A stretch of 57,046 bases of DNA. Source: Bacteroidales bacterium. GTDB lineage: Bacteria > Bacteroidota > Bacteroidia > Bacteroidales > VadinHA17. The translations under genes and the position numbers were made by a program. Below are positions 20,118 to 32,017 of this stretch, piece after piece. The DNA is taken from positions 4,069-61,114 of the forward strand of contig PLLX01000059.1 in assembly GCA_003141415.1 (NCBI GenBank), in the 5' to 3' direction. Within the stretch, counting starts at the first letter, position 1. The number at the start of each line of letters is the position of its first letter. Under the pieces are notes generated by a model. The model saw nothing but the letters and a program-made list of their open reading frames with translations, made no database searches and was not told where the DNA came from.

Positions 20118-20522
20118 TTATTTCTTTAACGATCTTATATAGTTAACTGTTTGCCAAAGACCAGTATCATCAATTTTACCTTCATATTTCGGCATATCTC
20201 CCCGTCCGGTTTTTGATTTATAGAACAGATCACCATCAGTCTGTTTCTGACATTCGGCTGTCAAAAAACTGGCAACGGATGTTTTTAATCCTTTTGATTT
20301 TGGACCATCACCTAAACCGGTTTTCCCATGGCATGCTGCACAAGTCTTATTAAAAAGATCTTTCCCGGCCAGAATACTTGCATCATCTGATTTAACAGGG
20401 TTGCTCATAGTTTTGAAATTAGCCGGAACGTCCCAGGGTTTAGACTTCTGTCCAAACGAAGTTAATGAAATTCCAAAGACTAAAAGAACTCCTATTAATA
20501 CAATCTGTTTTAAGTTTTTCAT
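20118..20522 (-). CDS. Monoheme cytochrome c
   Basis: Signal peptide, CAACHG heme motif, GDMPKY distal Met. Confidence 0.92.
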   Translation of the reverse strand: MKNLKQIVLIGVLLVFGISLTSFGQKSKPWDVPANFKTMSNPVKSDDASILAGKDLFNKTCAACHGKTGLGDGPKSKGLKTSVASFLTAECQKQTDGDLFYKSKTGRGDMPKYEGKIDDTGLWQTVNYIRSLKK

Positions 20523-20677
20523 AACACTAGTGTTTTAAATTTAACTCAAAGTTAAAAGTTATTATCTACTTTCTTTCTTTTTATATATTAAATTATTTTT
20601 GTGCAAATTGATGGTTTGAAGGAAGTTTGTTTCTAATTTGATGGTCAATAATTTTTCCCCCTTAAAATTACCATTTA

Positions 20678-22831
20678 CTAATGATAAATTTCCAATAATA
20701 TCTCCAGAATCTGCTTAGCCGCTTTTGATACCGATGTACCGGGACCAAATATTGCAGCCACACCTGAATCATACAGATACTGATAATCCTGATGAGGGAT
20801 TACTCCTCCTGCAATTACAAGTATATCTTCCCTTCCCAGTCTCTTCAGCTCACGAATTACCTGGGGAACAAGTATTTTATGGCCGGCAGCGAGGCTGGAG
20901 ACACCCAATACATGAACATCGTTCTCAACTGCCTGTTTTGCAGCCTCAGAGGGAGTCTGGAAAAGTGGCCCGATATCCACATCAAAGCCAATATCCGCAT
21001 ATCCTGTAGAAACAACTTTTGCACCCCGATCGTGACCATCCTGGCCCATCTTGGCGATCATTATCCTGGGCTGGCGGCCCTCTTTTTCTGCAAACCTGGC
21101 AACAAGTGCCCTGGCTTCTTTGAAATCATCATCAGATTTGTACTCCGATGAATAAACACCTGATATTGTCCGTATCACTGCTTTGTACCTCCCGACAATT
21201 TTTTCACATGCATAAGATATTTCGCCCAGACTTGCGCGTTTTCCAGCTGCCACCACAGCTGATTCAAGAAGATTACCTTCGCCGGTCTGAACACATTTGG
21301 TTATTTCATCAAGTGCAGCCTGACATTCTGCTTCGTTTCTTTCTGACCGGAGTTCCGCGAGCCTGATTATCTGCGATTCACGCACTGCCGAATTATCTAC
21401 CTCAAGTGTATCAAGCGGATCTTCTTTTTCAAGCCTGTACTTGTTTGTTCCGACTATTGTCTGTACTCCTGAATCAATTTTGGCCTGGGCCCTGGCAGCT
21501 GCCTCTTCAATCCTCATTTTAGGAACTCCCGATTCGACTGCTTTTGCCATTCCGCCAAGACTTTCAACTTCTTTAATATGCTCCCAGGCCCGCTGAACAA
21601 TCTCATGTGTCAGGGTTTCAATATAGTATGACCCTGCCCAGGGATCAATTGCCCTGCAAACCTGAGTCTCGTCCTGAATATATATCTGGGTATTTCTGGC
21701 AATCCGTGCTGAAAAATCTGTTGGCAATGCGATAGCCTCATCGAGGGCATTTGTATGAAGACTCTGTGTATGTCCTAATACTGCAGCCATAGCTTCGATA
21801 CAAGTGCGCCCAACATTATTATATGGGTCTTGTTCGGTCAGACTCCAACCTGATGTCTGACAATGAGTTCTGAGAGCCAGAGATTTGGGATTTTTTGGAT
21901 TGAATTCACTGACAATCTTAGACCATAACAAACGTGCTGCCCTCATCTTGGCAATTTCCATGAAATGATTCATTCCGACCGCCCAGAAGAATGAGAGCCT
22001 CGGAGCAAAAGCATCGATATCAAGTCCCGCTTTAATTCCTGTTCTCAGGTACTCAAGTCCGTCTGCAAGAGTATATGCAAGTTCTATATCGCAAGTCGCT
22101 CCAGCCTCCTGCATGTGATAACCTGAGATGCTTATTGAATTAAACCTGGGCATTTTTTCAGATGTGTACCGGAAAATATCGGCAATGATCCTCATTGAGA
22201 ATTCAGGTGGATAAATGTAAGTGTTCCTTACCATGAATTCTTTCAGAATATCATTCTGAATTGTCCCTTTTAATTCATCGAGCCGCGCACCCTGTTCAAT
22301 CGCTGCCACTATATAAAAAGCCATTATCGGCAAAACAGCTCCATTCATTGTCATTGACACAGACATTTTATTGAGAGGTATCTGGTCGAAAAGCAATTTC
22401 ATATCAAGAATTGAGTCGACAGCTACTCCTGCTTTTCCAACATCCCCGGTAACCCTTTCGTGATCCGAATCATATCCCCTGTGAGTAGCAAGGTCGAAAG
22501 CTACTGATAGCCCCTTCTGCCCTGCGGCAAGATTACGCCTGTAAAATGCATTTGATTCTTCAGCTGTGGAGAATCCTGCGTATTGTCTGATGGTCCAGGG
22601 CAACATTGCATACATACCTGAATATGGTCCGTGCAAAAATGGCGGCAGCCCGGCAGCATAATTAAGATGCTCCATACCTGCAAGATCCTCTTTAGTATAA
22701 ACGCTCTTGATTGGGATCCTTTCCGGAGTTACCCAATCTTTTTTTAATTCATTATCCTTTCCCCATACACTCGGGTCCTTTTCGGTGACAGGAAGGTTCT
22801 TAAGGTCACTATATCTGAATTTTGGTCTCAT
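20678..22831 (-). CDS. mutB: Methylmalonyl-CoA mutase, large (B12-binding) subunit
   Basis: C-terminal cobalamin motif [23 protein letters not shown]-terminal mutase domain ([41 protein letters not shown]). Confidence 0.96.
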   Translation of the reverse strand: MRPKFRYSDLKNLPVTEKDPSVWGKDNELKKDWVTPERIPIKSVYTKEDLAGMEHLNYAAGLPPFLHGPYSGMYAMLPWTIRQYAGFSTAEESNAFYRRNLAAGQKGLSVAFDLATHRGYDSDHERVTGDVGKAGVAVDSILDMKLLFDQIPLNKMSVSMTMNGAVLPIMAFYIVAAIEQGARLDELKGTIQNDILKEFMVRNTYIYPPEFSMRIIADIFRYTSEKMPRFNSISISGYHMQEAGATCDIELAYTLADGLEYLRTGIKAGLDIDAFAPRLSFFWAVGMNHFMEIAKMRAARLLWSKIVSEFNPKNPKSLALRTHCQTSGWSLTEQDPYNNVGRTCIEAMAAVLGHTQSLHTNALDEAIALPTDFSARIARNTQIYIQDETQVCRAIDPWAGSYYIETLTHEIVQRAWEHIKEVESLGGMAKAVESGVPKMRIEEAAARAQAKIDSGVQTIVGTNKYRLEKEDPLDTLEVDNSAVRESQIIRLAELRSERNEAECQAALDEITKCVQTGEGNLLESAVVAAGKRASLGEISYACEKIVGRYKAVIRTISGVYSSEYKSDDDFKEARALVARFAEKEGRQPRIMIAKMGQDGHDRGAKVVSTGYADIGFDVDIGPLFQTPSEAAKQAVENDVHVLGVSSLAAGHKILVPQVIRELKRLGREDILVIAGGVIPHQDYQYLYDSGVAAIFGPGTSVSKAAKQILEILLEIYH

Positions 22832-24332
22832 AATCTACATTTTTACTCCTTTTGTCACCTTCTAATCTCAACCTTTCATACTCCTCTGATCCTCTGAAAA
22901 GTTTTATCGGCTCAATCAGAAGATCACTTCCCAATACCGTTGATTTAAAGACTCTGGTTAACTCAATTTCTGAAGGGGCTTTTTCATTGAGGTCCGGAAA
23001 TCTGTTTGTCCCAAGTAGTATCTCTTTACCATTTGCAATATCCAACTTTCTGCCGCACGCAGATTCCGATAATTTTCTCTGTATCCATCCTGATTTCAGA
23101 CATGACAGGAACCCACCCTGATCTTCAATTTCAAGGAATAATTTCCAGGCATTTTCTGCGATCAGGCTTGTAAGGGTTTCAACATAATATGACCCAGCAG
23201 CAGGATCAGCCACCTTATCGAAATAAGCTTCTTCCTTAAGTATCAGTTGCTGGTTCCGGGAGATTCTTTCAGAGAATTCATCAGGTCGTCTGAAAACAAT
23301 GTCAAAAGGTTCTACTGTAAGCGAATCTGTTCCTCCCAGAATAGCCGACATTGCTTCAGTCTGAGTTCTGAGCAGATTTACATATGGATCATATACTGTT
23401 TTATTCCATTCACTTGTAATACAATGTATATCCATTTTAATATTTTCAACCTTAACAGGATGAAAACCATTTGTGACAACAGACCAGAGGAGACGGGCAG
23501 CTCTCAACTTTGCAATCTCCTGAAAAAAGTTTGATCCGGTTCCAAAACTGAACCTGATCTTTGAAGCAGCAATATCTGCACTTATTCCTCTACGGGTAAG
23601 TTGTTCCAGGTATTCGCTTCCCATCGAAATAGCGAATGCCAGTTCCTGAACTATATCGGCCCCTGCATTATTAAAGTTCGAAGCACTCAGATGCACTGCC
23701 CTGAACCTCGGAAGAATAGTTCCAGAATTTACTACTGAAGCCAGATAATCAAATCCCTGTTCCGGAGGGATACATAACGTTCCGTTAAGCATAAGCCTGC
23801 TTAATGGATCTGCTTCAAAGGCTCCCCTGATTTCCAGAGGATCTGACCCGTTTTTCTTTACAAGATTGGCTATAAGATCAATTATCTCTTTTGCTTTCCC
23901 GTTTGAGAGGAAGTTTATTTCAATAGCTTCGAGTTGAATACCTTTTAGAAGAATATCGAAATTCAGTTCATTAACTGACTCAGGATCAGCTATAATAAAG
24001 CCAAGTGAATCAACTCCTTTCATCAGAATTGTAAGAGCTTTCCTGTTAGCTTCAGAATAATCGGAGACTTCTATGTTCTGCCTTATGAGCCAGTTGTTAT
24101 TCTTAATCTTTGTACCTCTCAGATATGGGAATTCTCCGGGCAGGGTATTGATATACATGAGGTTTTCAATATCATCCATTCGGTAAAAAGGCATTACTTC
24201 AAACCCTTCATTTGATTTCCAGACAAGTTTTTTATTAAAGTCAGCTCCCTTCAGGTCACTCTTGATCTTATCCATCCACTCCTTTGTGGTCACCGGGGGA
24301 AAGTGATCAAATAATTTTTCCTTTTGCAACAT
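22809..24332 (-). CDS. mutA: Methylmalonyl-CoA mutase, small subunit
   Basis: Paralogous mutase domain without B12 domain, overlapping the large-subunit gene by 23 nt. Confidence 0.93.
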   Translation of the reverse strand: MLQKEKLFDHFPPVTTKEWMDKIKSDLKGADFNKKLVWKSNEGFEVMPFYRMDDIENLMYINTLPGEFPYLRGTKIKNNNWLIRQNIEVSDYSEANRKALTILMKGVDSLGFIIADPESVNELNFDILLKGIQLEAIEINFLSNGKAKEIIDLIANLVKKNGSDPLEIRGAFEADPLSRLMLNGTLCIPPEQGFDYLASVVNSGTILPRFRAVHLSASNFNNAGADIVQELAFAISMGSEYLEQLTRRGISADIAASKIRFSFGTGSNFFQEIAKLRAARLLWSVVTNGFHPVKVENIKMDIHCITSEWNKTVYDPYVNLLRTQTEAMSAILGGTDSLTVEPFDIVFRRPDEFSERISRNQQLILKEEAYFDKVADPAAGSYYVETLTSLIAENAWKLFLEIEDQGGFLSCLKSGWIQRKLSESACGRKLDIANGKEILLGTNRFPDLNEKAPSEIELTRVFKSTVLGSDLLIEPIKLFRGSEEYERLRLEGDKRSKNVDYETKIQI

Positions 24333-24428
24333 TCTTCACAAGGTTGTAATTAAAAACACAAATTAAATGAATTGGCGATCATAGTTTTTATGAAATTTAT
24401 CATATTCAGATGATTACGAAATCTTTAA

Positions 24429-25518
24429 TTATTTGCCTGCAAATTCCATTAGAAAAGCTTTTATAAACGGATTCAGGTCACCATCCAAAACTGCCTGTAC
24501 GTTTCCCGTCTCATGGTTAGTGCGTAGGTCCTTAATCATTTTATATGGATGAAGTACATAAGATCTTATCTGTGAGCCCCACTCAATCTTTTTCTTCTCA
24601 CCTTCAATCTTTGCCTGCTCTTCTCTCTGTTTTCTCAGTTCGAGCTCATAAAGCTGCGATTTAAGGATCCTCAATGCATTCTCTTTATTATTGAGCTGTG
24701 ACCGTGTCTCCTGGTTTTCGATTACAAGTCCTGAAGGTTTATGTCTCAGCCGCACAGCTGTCTCAACCTTATTAACATTCTGTCCACCTGCACCACTCGA
24801 CCGGAATGTATCCCAGGTTATATCAGCCGGATTAATTTCAATCTCGATGTTGTTGTCAACAAGCGGGGAAATAAAGACCGATGCAAAAGTTGTCTGACGT
24901 TTCCCCTGTGCGTTGAATGGTGAGATCCTGACAAGCCTGTGTACACCATTTTCGCTTTTCAGATAACCATAAGCCCGCTCCCCTTCTATCTCCAATGTCA
25001 CAGATTTAATGCCAACCTCATCACCAGGCTGATAATCAAGCTCTTTAACTTTATAGTTGTTTCTTTCAGCCCAACGCAGATACATTCGCATCAGCATTGC
25101 AGCCCAGTCATTGCTTTCAGTCCCTCCGGCACCTGAATTTATTTTCAGAATTGCCCCTAACTGATCTTCCTCTTTCTGCAACATATTCCTGACTTCCAGA
25201 TCTTCGATCAGAGAGAGGCAGATTTTATACTGGTTATCAACTTCTTCTTCCGTTGTTTCACCTTCCCTGTAAAAATCATTTATCACACTTATATCATCGA
25301 TGGCAGAGGTAATCTTGTCGAAAGCTGATGTCCAGCTTTTTAATTGAGCAATTCCTTTCAGAAGATCTTCAGCTTTTTTCGGATCATTCCATAAACCAGG
25401 TTGTTGTGACAGGCTTTCTTTTTCTGCTATTAGTTCAAGTTTGCCCTGGATGTCAAAGATACCTCCTTAACGCATCACGGCGTCCCGATAAAGCTTTTAT
25501 CTGTTCGTTAGTTATCAT
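24429..25518 (-). CDS. prfB: Peptide chain release factor 2, with programmed +1 frameshift
   Basis: Zero frame [21 protein letters not shown] from 25518 ends at CTT-TGA (TGA = 25455-25453), preceded by AGGAGG; +1 frame continues DIQGKLEL...[10 protein letters not shown]... to 24429. [13 protein letters not shown] motif. Confidence 0.96.
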
Positions 25519-25641
25519 TTATGAATTTTTGGACAAATTTAGTCTTTTATCATATAAAATAATGAATAATCATAATACGTCGTAATTTATCGGATGATTA
25601 TAAGGCTTAAAACTTTAATTTTGGCCTTCTAAAGAACAAAT

Positions 25642-26058
25642 ATGTTAAAGCTTATCATCTTTCTCCGTCCTTTTGCAAGGTATTTGTTAATTGCCTGGGT
25701 TTTAACGATAATTATTTTATCGTCCTTACCCAATATCCCAACATTAAAGATCCATACTGCAAGGGCTGAGATCAGGCTCGATTATATGATGCATTTTTGT
25801 GAATATGGAGTTTTAACTTTTATGGCTCATCTTTCATTTACGGGAAAAGAATTTAAGATCAATTACAAAAAGTTTATACTGATAACGGTAAGTCTTATCC
25901 TTTTTGCTATTCTGGATGAACTTCACCAGAAACTTATCCCCGGGAGGACGTACAGCTTAAAAGACATAGTGAGTAATGTGACGGGTATTCTGGCAGCGGG
26001 TTTATTCACCCTGATTGTATTCAAGGTTATCGGAAACAGGCTTAAGAAATTGGAATAG
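25642..26058 (+). CDS. VanZ-like family membrane protein
   Basis: Small membrane protein with LDYMMHFCEYGVLTF and DELHQKLIPGRTYSLKDIVSNVTGI. Confidence 0.85.
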   Translation: MLKLIIFLRPFARYLLIAWVLTIIILSSLPNIPTLKIHTARAEIRLDYMMHFCEYGVLTFMAHLSFTGKEFKINYKKFILITVSLILFAILDELHQKLIPGRTYSLKDIVSNVTGILAAGLFTLIVFKVIGNRLKKLE

Positions 26059-26120
26059 AATTTGTTTATTAATATTCTTTTATTGCACAGAGAAACGCTG
26101 AGTACCGAATAATGATTTCA

Positions 26121-26288
26121 ATTATTGATGGAACCGCTCCGCGGTTTGTTTTAAAACTGTCTTTTGGAATTAGTGTCAAATCTTATTTATTAATAATGAG
26201 CTAACTATAATCAACACCGGAGGCGTTCCACCAATAATAGAAAAAAGTACAAATATTTTTCAGAACACCAGAGGTGTTCCATCAATTA
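26121..26288. repeat. Three REP-like palindromic units
   Basis: 26121-26150 (inverted), 26212-26238 and 26262-26288 share AACACCGGAGGnGTTCCAyCAATwA; third unit has perfect GAACACC-AGA-GGTGTTC stem. Confidence 0.75.
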
Positions 26289-27640
26289 ACCTTAAAGCCT
26301 GAAAAAGATCCAGTTCCGGATTGGGTTGCAATACCTGTGCTGACAATAACTTTAATTATGTTATTCATAGCCAATTTCATAGTGATGCTTCTGTAAACAG
26401 CACCACTATTTGAGAGTACATCAGCAATTATTTCATAAAGTTGTCCATTTAGATATAACGATATTTTTGCTCCAATTGCGGCATCATATCTTACATTGAA
26501 GGTATAAATTCCATCAGTCGGAGCTAAAAATTCACCTGTTGTATTATTATAAGCTAGCCCATCATTATATCTAACAGTTTCGAAAACCAAAGGGACTTCT
26601 GTTCCAACTGGTCCTGTAGGATTAATTTTTTCAGCCCTGAAGGCAACCATACTACCAAGTGAAATTGTGTTTCCATTACTTATGGTCAGAGAGTTATTGG
26701 ATTGACTATATGAAATCGTCTGATTATCTGTATTATCCATATATTTACTCAAATCAACCCCTGTGGAGGTTGAATTTTTATCTATTGTAAGCTGGTTACC
26801 TGTCAGATGAATATCCTGAATCGCGGCGGTTTTAAGCGCAGAAATATCAGCACCTGTGCCATTTGAAATACTGAGCAATCCGGTTGCATTATCATAAGAA
26901 AGATTTTGTTTAAACGGATTTAGATCAATTGCAGTTGCAGAACTGTTTTTGGTTATTTTCAGTTTATTATTGATATCAAGCTGTAAATCCTGAATCTGAT
27001 TGGTCAAACCAACCTTATTACCACCTAATATTGATAGTGTGTCTCCAAGAAGTGTAAGCTGGGCAGGAATTTTAAGAGTTGAAAGGTTTATCGTGTTTCC
27101 ATTGGAAATTGAAAGGTTATTACCATCAAAGGAGAGTGTCTGTTTATCAGTTGCCGGATCACCAGGGTCGCCTTTTGCGCCCTGATCACCTTTTTGTCCT
27201 GCAGGTCCCGGCTCAAGAGATTTCTGAGCATATAGTGCATATGGTACGGAAAGGAATTGCATGGTTCCCATATCTATAAAATCATTATCAAATTTTACTT
27301 CTATTTTGAGATAATGATAAGCCGTGCTCCATTGAATCTGTGATAGTTCACCATAAAGACCTCCCGTTGGCGTACCGTGACCTATAATCAATGAAAAAAC
27401 ACCGAATTTCGAGGTTGTAACATGAGCAAAAAGTTCCTGGTAAACAAGAGTACCAAGCGGATTCCCTGAGATAATTGAAAATTTCACATCAATGTCCTTG
27501 TTGACAAGTTCCTTACCATAATTATCTCTAGCCACTGCCTGATAAAAGATGCCCAACGGAACATCCTGTCCAAAAGAGGCTGACCCAACAAGTAAAAATA
27601 TTAACAACGCATAGTACCTTTTAAAACCTTTTAAAGTCAT
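26282..27640 (-). CDS. Secreted protein with collagen-like (Gly-X-Y) segment and beta-repeat/C1q-like C-terminus
   Basis: Signal peptide, GPAGQKGDQGAKGDPGDP, repeated LSISNGNTINLS-type units, C-terminal GIYTFNVRYDAAIG. Confidence 0.75.
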   Translation of the reverse strand: MTLKGFKRYYALLIFLLVGSASFGQDVPLGIFYQAVARDNYGKELVNKDIDVKFSIISGNPLGTLVYQELFAHVTTSKFGVFSLIIGHGTPTGGLYGELSQIQWSTAYHYLKIEVKFDNDFIDMGTMQFLSVPYALYAQKSLEPGPAGQKGDQGAKGDPGDPATDKQTLSFDGNNLSISNGNTINLSTLKIPAQLTLLGDTLSILGGNKVGLTNQIQDLQLDINNKLKITKNSSATAIDLNPFKQNLSYDNATGLLSISNGTGADISALKTAAIQDIHLTGNQLTIDKNSTSTGVDLSKYMDNTDNQTISYSQSNNSLTISNGNTISLGSMVAFRAEKINPTGPVGTEVPLVFETVRYNDGLAYNNTTGEFLAPTDGIYTFNVRYDAAIGAKISLYLNGQLYEIIADVLSNSGAVYRSITMKLAMNNIIKVIVSTGIATQSGTGSFSGFKVN

Positions 27641-27651
27641 AGTTTTCGGTA

Positions 27652-28149
27652 TTACATTTTTTCAATTTTAAATACTCTTTTAATTATTGAATCATCACTG
27701 GTTACTCTCACAAAATAAAAACCAAGCGATAGTCTGGAAACGTCAACCTGCTGTACATAATAGTACTTAGTAATAAAATCCATTGTCATTGAACTGACTA
27801 TCGTCCCGTTAAAATTGATTATCTCAACCCGGATCTTTCGGGCGACATCCCCAAATAATTTAATGTTTACAAAATCTGTTGCAGGATTGGGATAGACATC
27901 AACTCCGGTACCCTCAGGTTGTATATCTGACGTAATCGTCATGCCTGGTTGCTGAAAGCCTTGCGTAAGTATAAATCCGGAACTTATTATCTCTACTGCA
28001 GTCTCTCCGATAGTTTGTGAATAATTTATTACTCCGTTAGTCGCCTGACCGGCAGCTGGAACTAATACCTGGATCGACAATTGCTGGGAGAAGCCGTTTG
28101 CCCAGGAAGAAAGCAATAAAAATATTAAAACTTTAGTTCCTTTAATCAT
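27652..28149 (-). CDS. Secreted protein with T9SS type A C-terminal sorting domain
   Basis: VYPNPATDFVNIKL...GFYFVRVTSDDSIIKRVFKIEKM; likely start is the internal Met MIKGTKVLIF. Confidence 0.85.
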   Translation of the reverse strand: MIKGTKVLIFLLLSSWANGFSQQLSIQVLVPAAGQATNGVINYSQTIGETAVEIISSGFILTQGFQQPGMTITSDIQPEGTGVDVYPNPATDFVNIKLFGDVARKIRVEIINFNGTIVSSMTMDFITKYYYVQQVDVSRLSLGFYFVRVTSDDSIIKRVFKIEKM

Positions 28150-28339
28150 GTTATATTTATTCTGGAAGATCAAATATAAATGTATTTTTGAAAAAGTAAT
28201 AACTTTTGTTGATAAATATGTTAATAACTTGATTAAAAACATGCATTACAACTTAATATTTTATCATATATTATGGCCCCTCCTGACATAAGTCTGATTC
28301 TGATGTATTTTAAGGACTTAATAAATTTTTTATCGCACA

Positions 28340-28939
28340 ATGCTAAAATCATTCCTCTATCATAATCTTACCGAAGCGGGTTGCGATGAAGCCGGAAGAG
28401 GGTGTCTTGCAGGACCAGTAGTAGCTGCAGCAGTTATCCTTCCAAAAAACTATAAACATCCGGTTCTCAATGATTCCAAGAAACTTTCAGCAAGACAAAG
28501 AGCTCTTTTGAAGGATGAGATAATTAACTCGGCAATTTCCTGGAAAGTGGCATTTGTTGATAATACTGAAATTGATGAAATGAATATACTCCGGGCATCT
28601 ATAAAAGCGATGCATATTGCAATTGAGGGCCTTGAAAAAGTGCCGCAATTCCTGCTAATTGACGGGAACACGTTTTACCCCTATAAAGACATTAATTATA
28701 AGACAATAATCAAAGGCGACGGACTTTTCTTATCGATTGCAGCTGCCTCTGTGCTTGCAAAGACATTCCGTGATGAGTTCATGGAAAAACTTCATGATGA
28801 ATACCCGGTATATTGCTGGAATAAGAATAAAGGATATCCCACCTCTTTTCACCGGGCAGCTATTATGAAATATGGAATAACTCCTTACCACAGGAAATCT
28901 TTTACTCTTTTCGATAGCCAGTTGAAATTCGAATTTTGA
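28340..28939 (+). CDS. rnhB: Ribonuclease HII
   Basis: EAGCDEAGRGCLAGPVVAAAVIL, NDSKKLS. Confidence 0.96.
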   Translation: MLKSFLYHNLTEAGCDEAGRGCLAGPVVAAAVILPKNYKHPVLNDSKKLSARQRALLKDEIINSAISWKVAFVDNTEIDEMNILRASIKAMHIAIEGLEKVPQFLLIDGNTFYPYKDINYKTIIKGDGLFLSIAAASVLAKTFRDEFMEKLHDEYPVYCWNKNKGYPTSFHRAAIMKYGITPYHRKSFTLFDSQLKFEF

Positions 28940-29011
28940 ATATCCCATTATTAATTTTTAAAGTTATCTTTATCCGGCAATTTAAAATCCATCTAAATTA
29001 AGTTATACTTT

Positions 29012-31162
29012 ATGAAAAAATTATTTGCATTATTATTGATCCTGATTCTCAATTTTGGAATCAAAGTTAAAGCTGATGAGGGAATGTGGCTGCTGCCGCT
29101 AATCGAAAAGTTAAATATGGGTAAAATGACTGAACTAGGTCTGAAGCTCTCCGCAGAAGATATCTACAGTCTCAACAAAGTTTGTGTTAAAGACGCTGTT
29201 GTTGTTTTTGGCGGTGGATGTACAGCAGAAATAGTTTCTGCGCAAGGTCTCATCCTCACAAATCACCATTGCGGATATGGTTCAATTCAGGCACATAGCA
29301 GTGTGGACCACGACTATCTCCGTGACGGATTCTGGGCAACGACGAAAGAAGAAGAGTTGCCAAACCCCAATCTATCGGTGACATTCCTCATCAGAATTGA
29401 AGATGTAACCAGTCAGGTTCTTGCAAACGTAAAACCGGGAATGAGTGAAACAGATCGGACTGCAGCAGTAACTGAGGCAAGACAGGCAATTGAGAAGAAA
29501 GCTGGTGAAGGAAATAATTACAGGGTACAGGTTGCAAGTTTTTATGGCGGAAATTATTTTTATCTTCTCGTATATGAGAGATATAATGATGTGCGTTTGG
29601 TCGGGGCTCCACCTTCATCGATAGGCAAATTCGGTTTCGATACTGACAATTGGGAATGGCCGCGTCATACAGGCGATTTCAGCGTATTCCGTGTTTATTC
29701 TGGACCAGATGGGAAACCTGCCCCATATGCAAAAGAAAATATTCCCCTGAAACCTAAACATTTTCTTCCGGTTTCAATAAAAGATCGTAATAAAGGTGAC
29801 TTTGCAATGATCCTCGGATATCCCGGAAGGACAAACAGATACATGACCTCATATGAAGTTAATGAACTACTGCAGATCGTACATCCCGACAGGATAAAAA
29901 TCCGTGGCATAAAGCAGGATATATGGATGAAAGATATGCTGGCCGATCAGAAGGTAAATATTCAGTATTCAGCAAAATATTCCGGTTCTTCAAATTACTG
30001 GAAATATTCCATCGGACAGAAAGGTAGTCTTGAAAAACTAAATGTGAAAGCAGAGAAAGAGGAACTTGAAAATCAGTTTAACAAATGGGTAGGAGCATCT
30101 CCCGAACGTAAAGCCAAATACGGGGAAGCGCTGAATATGATAAAAACAGCGGTTGAAGGCAGGGCAGAATATTATAATGCACTTCAATATATCAATGAAT
30201 GCAACCAGGGGTGTGAGCTTTTCAGCTTGAACCGTGGGGTTGCAGATTTGATCGCAGCACTTAAATCAAAAGATAATCAGAAAATTTCTGATGCAGTTAC
30301 TCAGATCAAAAACAACAGCATCAACTTTTTTAAGGATTATAATCCCCCTACCGATAATAAATCGATGAAAGCTATGCTTAAGCTTTTCAGGGCAGATGTG
30401 CCGGCTAAATTCCATCCTGATTTTTATGTGAACATTGTTGATAAGAAGTATAAAGGGGACATTGATAAGTTCGTTGATGATATGTTTGCTAAATCTCTGT
30501 TTGCAAGTGAGGCAAAACTGGACGCATTCCTAAGTAAGCCTGTTCTTAAAACCCTTGAGACAGATCCTGTTTATCTTACAACTACTTCAATTTATGCTAA
30601 AGGAGGAGAACTATCTAAAGCATCAAGTCAGTTTGATGCAACCCTTGCCACAGGAAAAAGACTCTGGATTGCTGCTTTAATGGAAATGGTTCCCGATAAA
30701 ACTAAGTATCCTGATGCAAACTCAACGATGCGTCTTTCTTACGGAACTGTACAGGATTATGACCCCCGAGATGCTGTTACCTATAAATACTACACGACCC
30801 TTCAGGGTGTTGTAGATAAGTACAAACCAGGTGATTATGAATTCGACCTTCCTAAAAGACTCATCGATCTGAATAATAAGAAGGAATATGGCAGATATGG
30901 ATCTTCAAAAGGTTATATGCCGGTTTGCTTCCTTACAACAAATGATATTACAGGCGGCAATTCCGGCAGCCCGGTGATGAATGGCAACGGCGAATTGATC
31001 GGATTGGCATTTGATGGTAACTGGGAATCAATGAGCGGCGACATAGCATATGAACCTGAACTTCAAAGGACAATCGTTGTCGATATCCGCTATATTCTCT
31101 GGATAATGGATGTTTATTCAGGAGCTAAACATCTTGTTGATGAAATGACTATAGTTCAGTAA
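29012..31162 (+). CDS. S46 family peptidase (dipeptidyl-peptidase 7/11-like)
   Basis: LTNHHCGYGSIQ (His) and ITGGNSGSPVMNG (Ser) motifs, signal peptide. Confidence 0.94.
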   Translation: MKKLFALLLILILNFGIKVKADEGMWLLPLIEKLNMGKMTELGLKLSAEDIYSLNKVCVKDAVVVFGGGCTAEIVSAQGLILTNHHCGYGSIQAHSSVDHDYLRDGFWATTKEEELPNPNLSVTFLIRIEDVTSQVLANVKPGMSETDRTAAVTEARQAIEKKAGEGNNYRVQVASFYGGNYFYLLVYERYNDVRLVGAPPSSIGKFGFDTDNWEWPRHTGDFSVFRVYSGPDGKPAPYAKENIPLKPKHFLPVSIKDRNKGDFAMILGYPGRTNRYMTSYEVNELLQIVHPDRIKIRGIKQDIWMKDMLADQKVNIQYSAKYSGSSNYWKYSIGQKGSLEKLNVKAEKEELENQFNKWVGASPERKAKYGEALNMIKTAVEGRAEYYNALQYINECNQGCELFSLNRGVADLIAALKSKDNQKISDAVTQIKNNSINFFKDYNPPTDNKSMKAMLKLFRADVPAKFHPDFYVNIVDKKYKGDIDKFVDDMFAKSLFASEAKLDAFLSKPVLKTLETDPVYLTTTSIYAKGGELSKASSQFDATLATGKRLWIAALMEMVPDKTKYPDANSTMRLSYGTVQDYDPRDAVTYKYYTTLQGVVDKYKPGDYEFDLPKRLIDLNNKKEYGRYGSSKGYMPVCFLTTNDITGGNSGSPVMNGNGELIGLAFDGNWESMSGDIAYEPELQRTIVVDIRYILWIMDVYSGAKHLVDEMTIVQ

Positions 31163-31432
31163 GATAAATTAAAAGCCTCTTCCACCTTGCCCCCTTCTCC
31201 CAGGAGAAAGGGGGTATTTTTTTGCCATCCCAACGTAGTTCCTGTTATGAGAGTAATGCCCCCTGTCCGCTTCCTTCGTATTTGCGTAACCGCTACGGCA
31301 AAGCAAGAGCGGCCTTCCCCCAAATGGGGGTTGGGGGGCAAAAAAACAAAGGGGATTAAGGGGTGAGTTCATGAAGATAAGAGATTGAAGGTTTTAACAT
31401 TTTTGTGCTTATCTTTGCAGAAATTTTTAACT

Positions 31433-32017
31433 ATGCATTTTAGCCTGATTGAGATTCTTGCAGCTTTTATGGTTCTTTTCGCAATCATTGACATACCAGG
31501 GTCAATTCCAATAATAATTGATATTAAAGCCAAATCCGGTGAAATTAAATCAGCCAAAGTTACATTTGTCTCATTCTTAATATTACTGGCATTTTTATTC
31601 ATAGGCAGCCCGTTACTTGGCATCTTTGGAATTGATGTATCGTCATTTGCAATCGCCGGTTCTTTTATCATTTTTTTGATAGCCATGGAAATGATCCTTG
31701 GTATAGAACTCTTTAAAAACGAGTCACAAGGTGGAGGTTCAATATTTCCAATAGCATTTCCGTTAATCGCCGGTGCCGGATCAATTACTACAATTCTATC
31801 TTTGAAAGCAGAATATCACACAATTAATATCTTTATTGCGCTTGTTTTAAACATGGTAGTAATTTATCTTGTATTACGATTAACTTCATTGTTTGAAAAA
31901 ATACTGGGGGCAGGCGGGCTGCAAATTCTCAGAAAAGTTTTCGGTGTCATCCTGTTATCGATTGCAATAAAGCTTTTCATTACCAACTCAGGTCTTGTAC
32001 TTCCTCATGCCAGGTGA
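31433..32017 (+). CDS. MarC family integral membrane protein
   Basis: IDIPGSIPIIIDI, AFPLIAGAGSITTILSLK; six hydrophobic helices. Confidence 0.9.
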   Translation: MHFSLIEILAAFMVLFAIIDIPGSIPIIIDIKAKSGEIKSAKVTFVSFLILLAFLFIGSPLLGIFGIDVSSFAIAGSFIIFLIAMEMILGIELFKNESQGGGSIFPIAFPLIAGAGSITTILSLKAEYHTINIFIALVLNMVVIYLVLRLTSLFEKILGAGGLQILRKVFGVILLSIAIKLFITNSGLVLPHAR

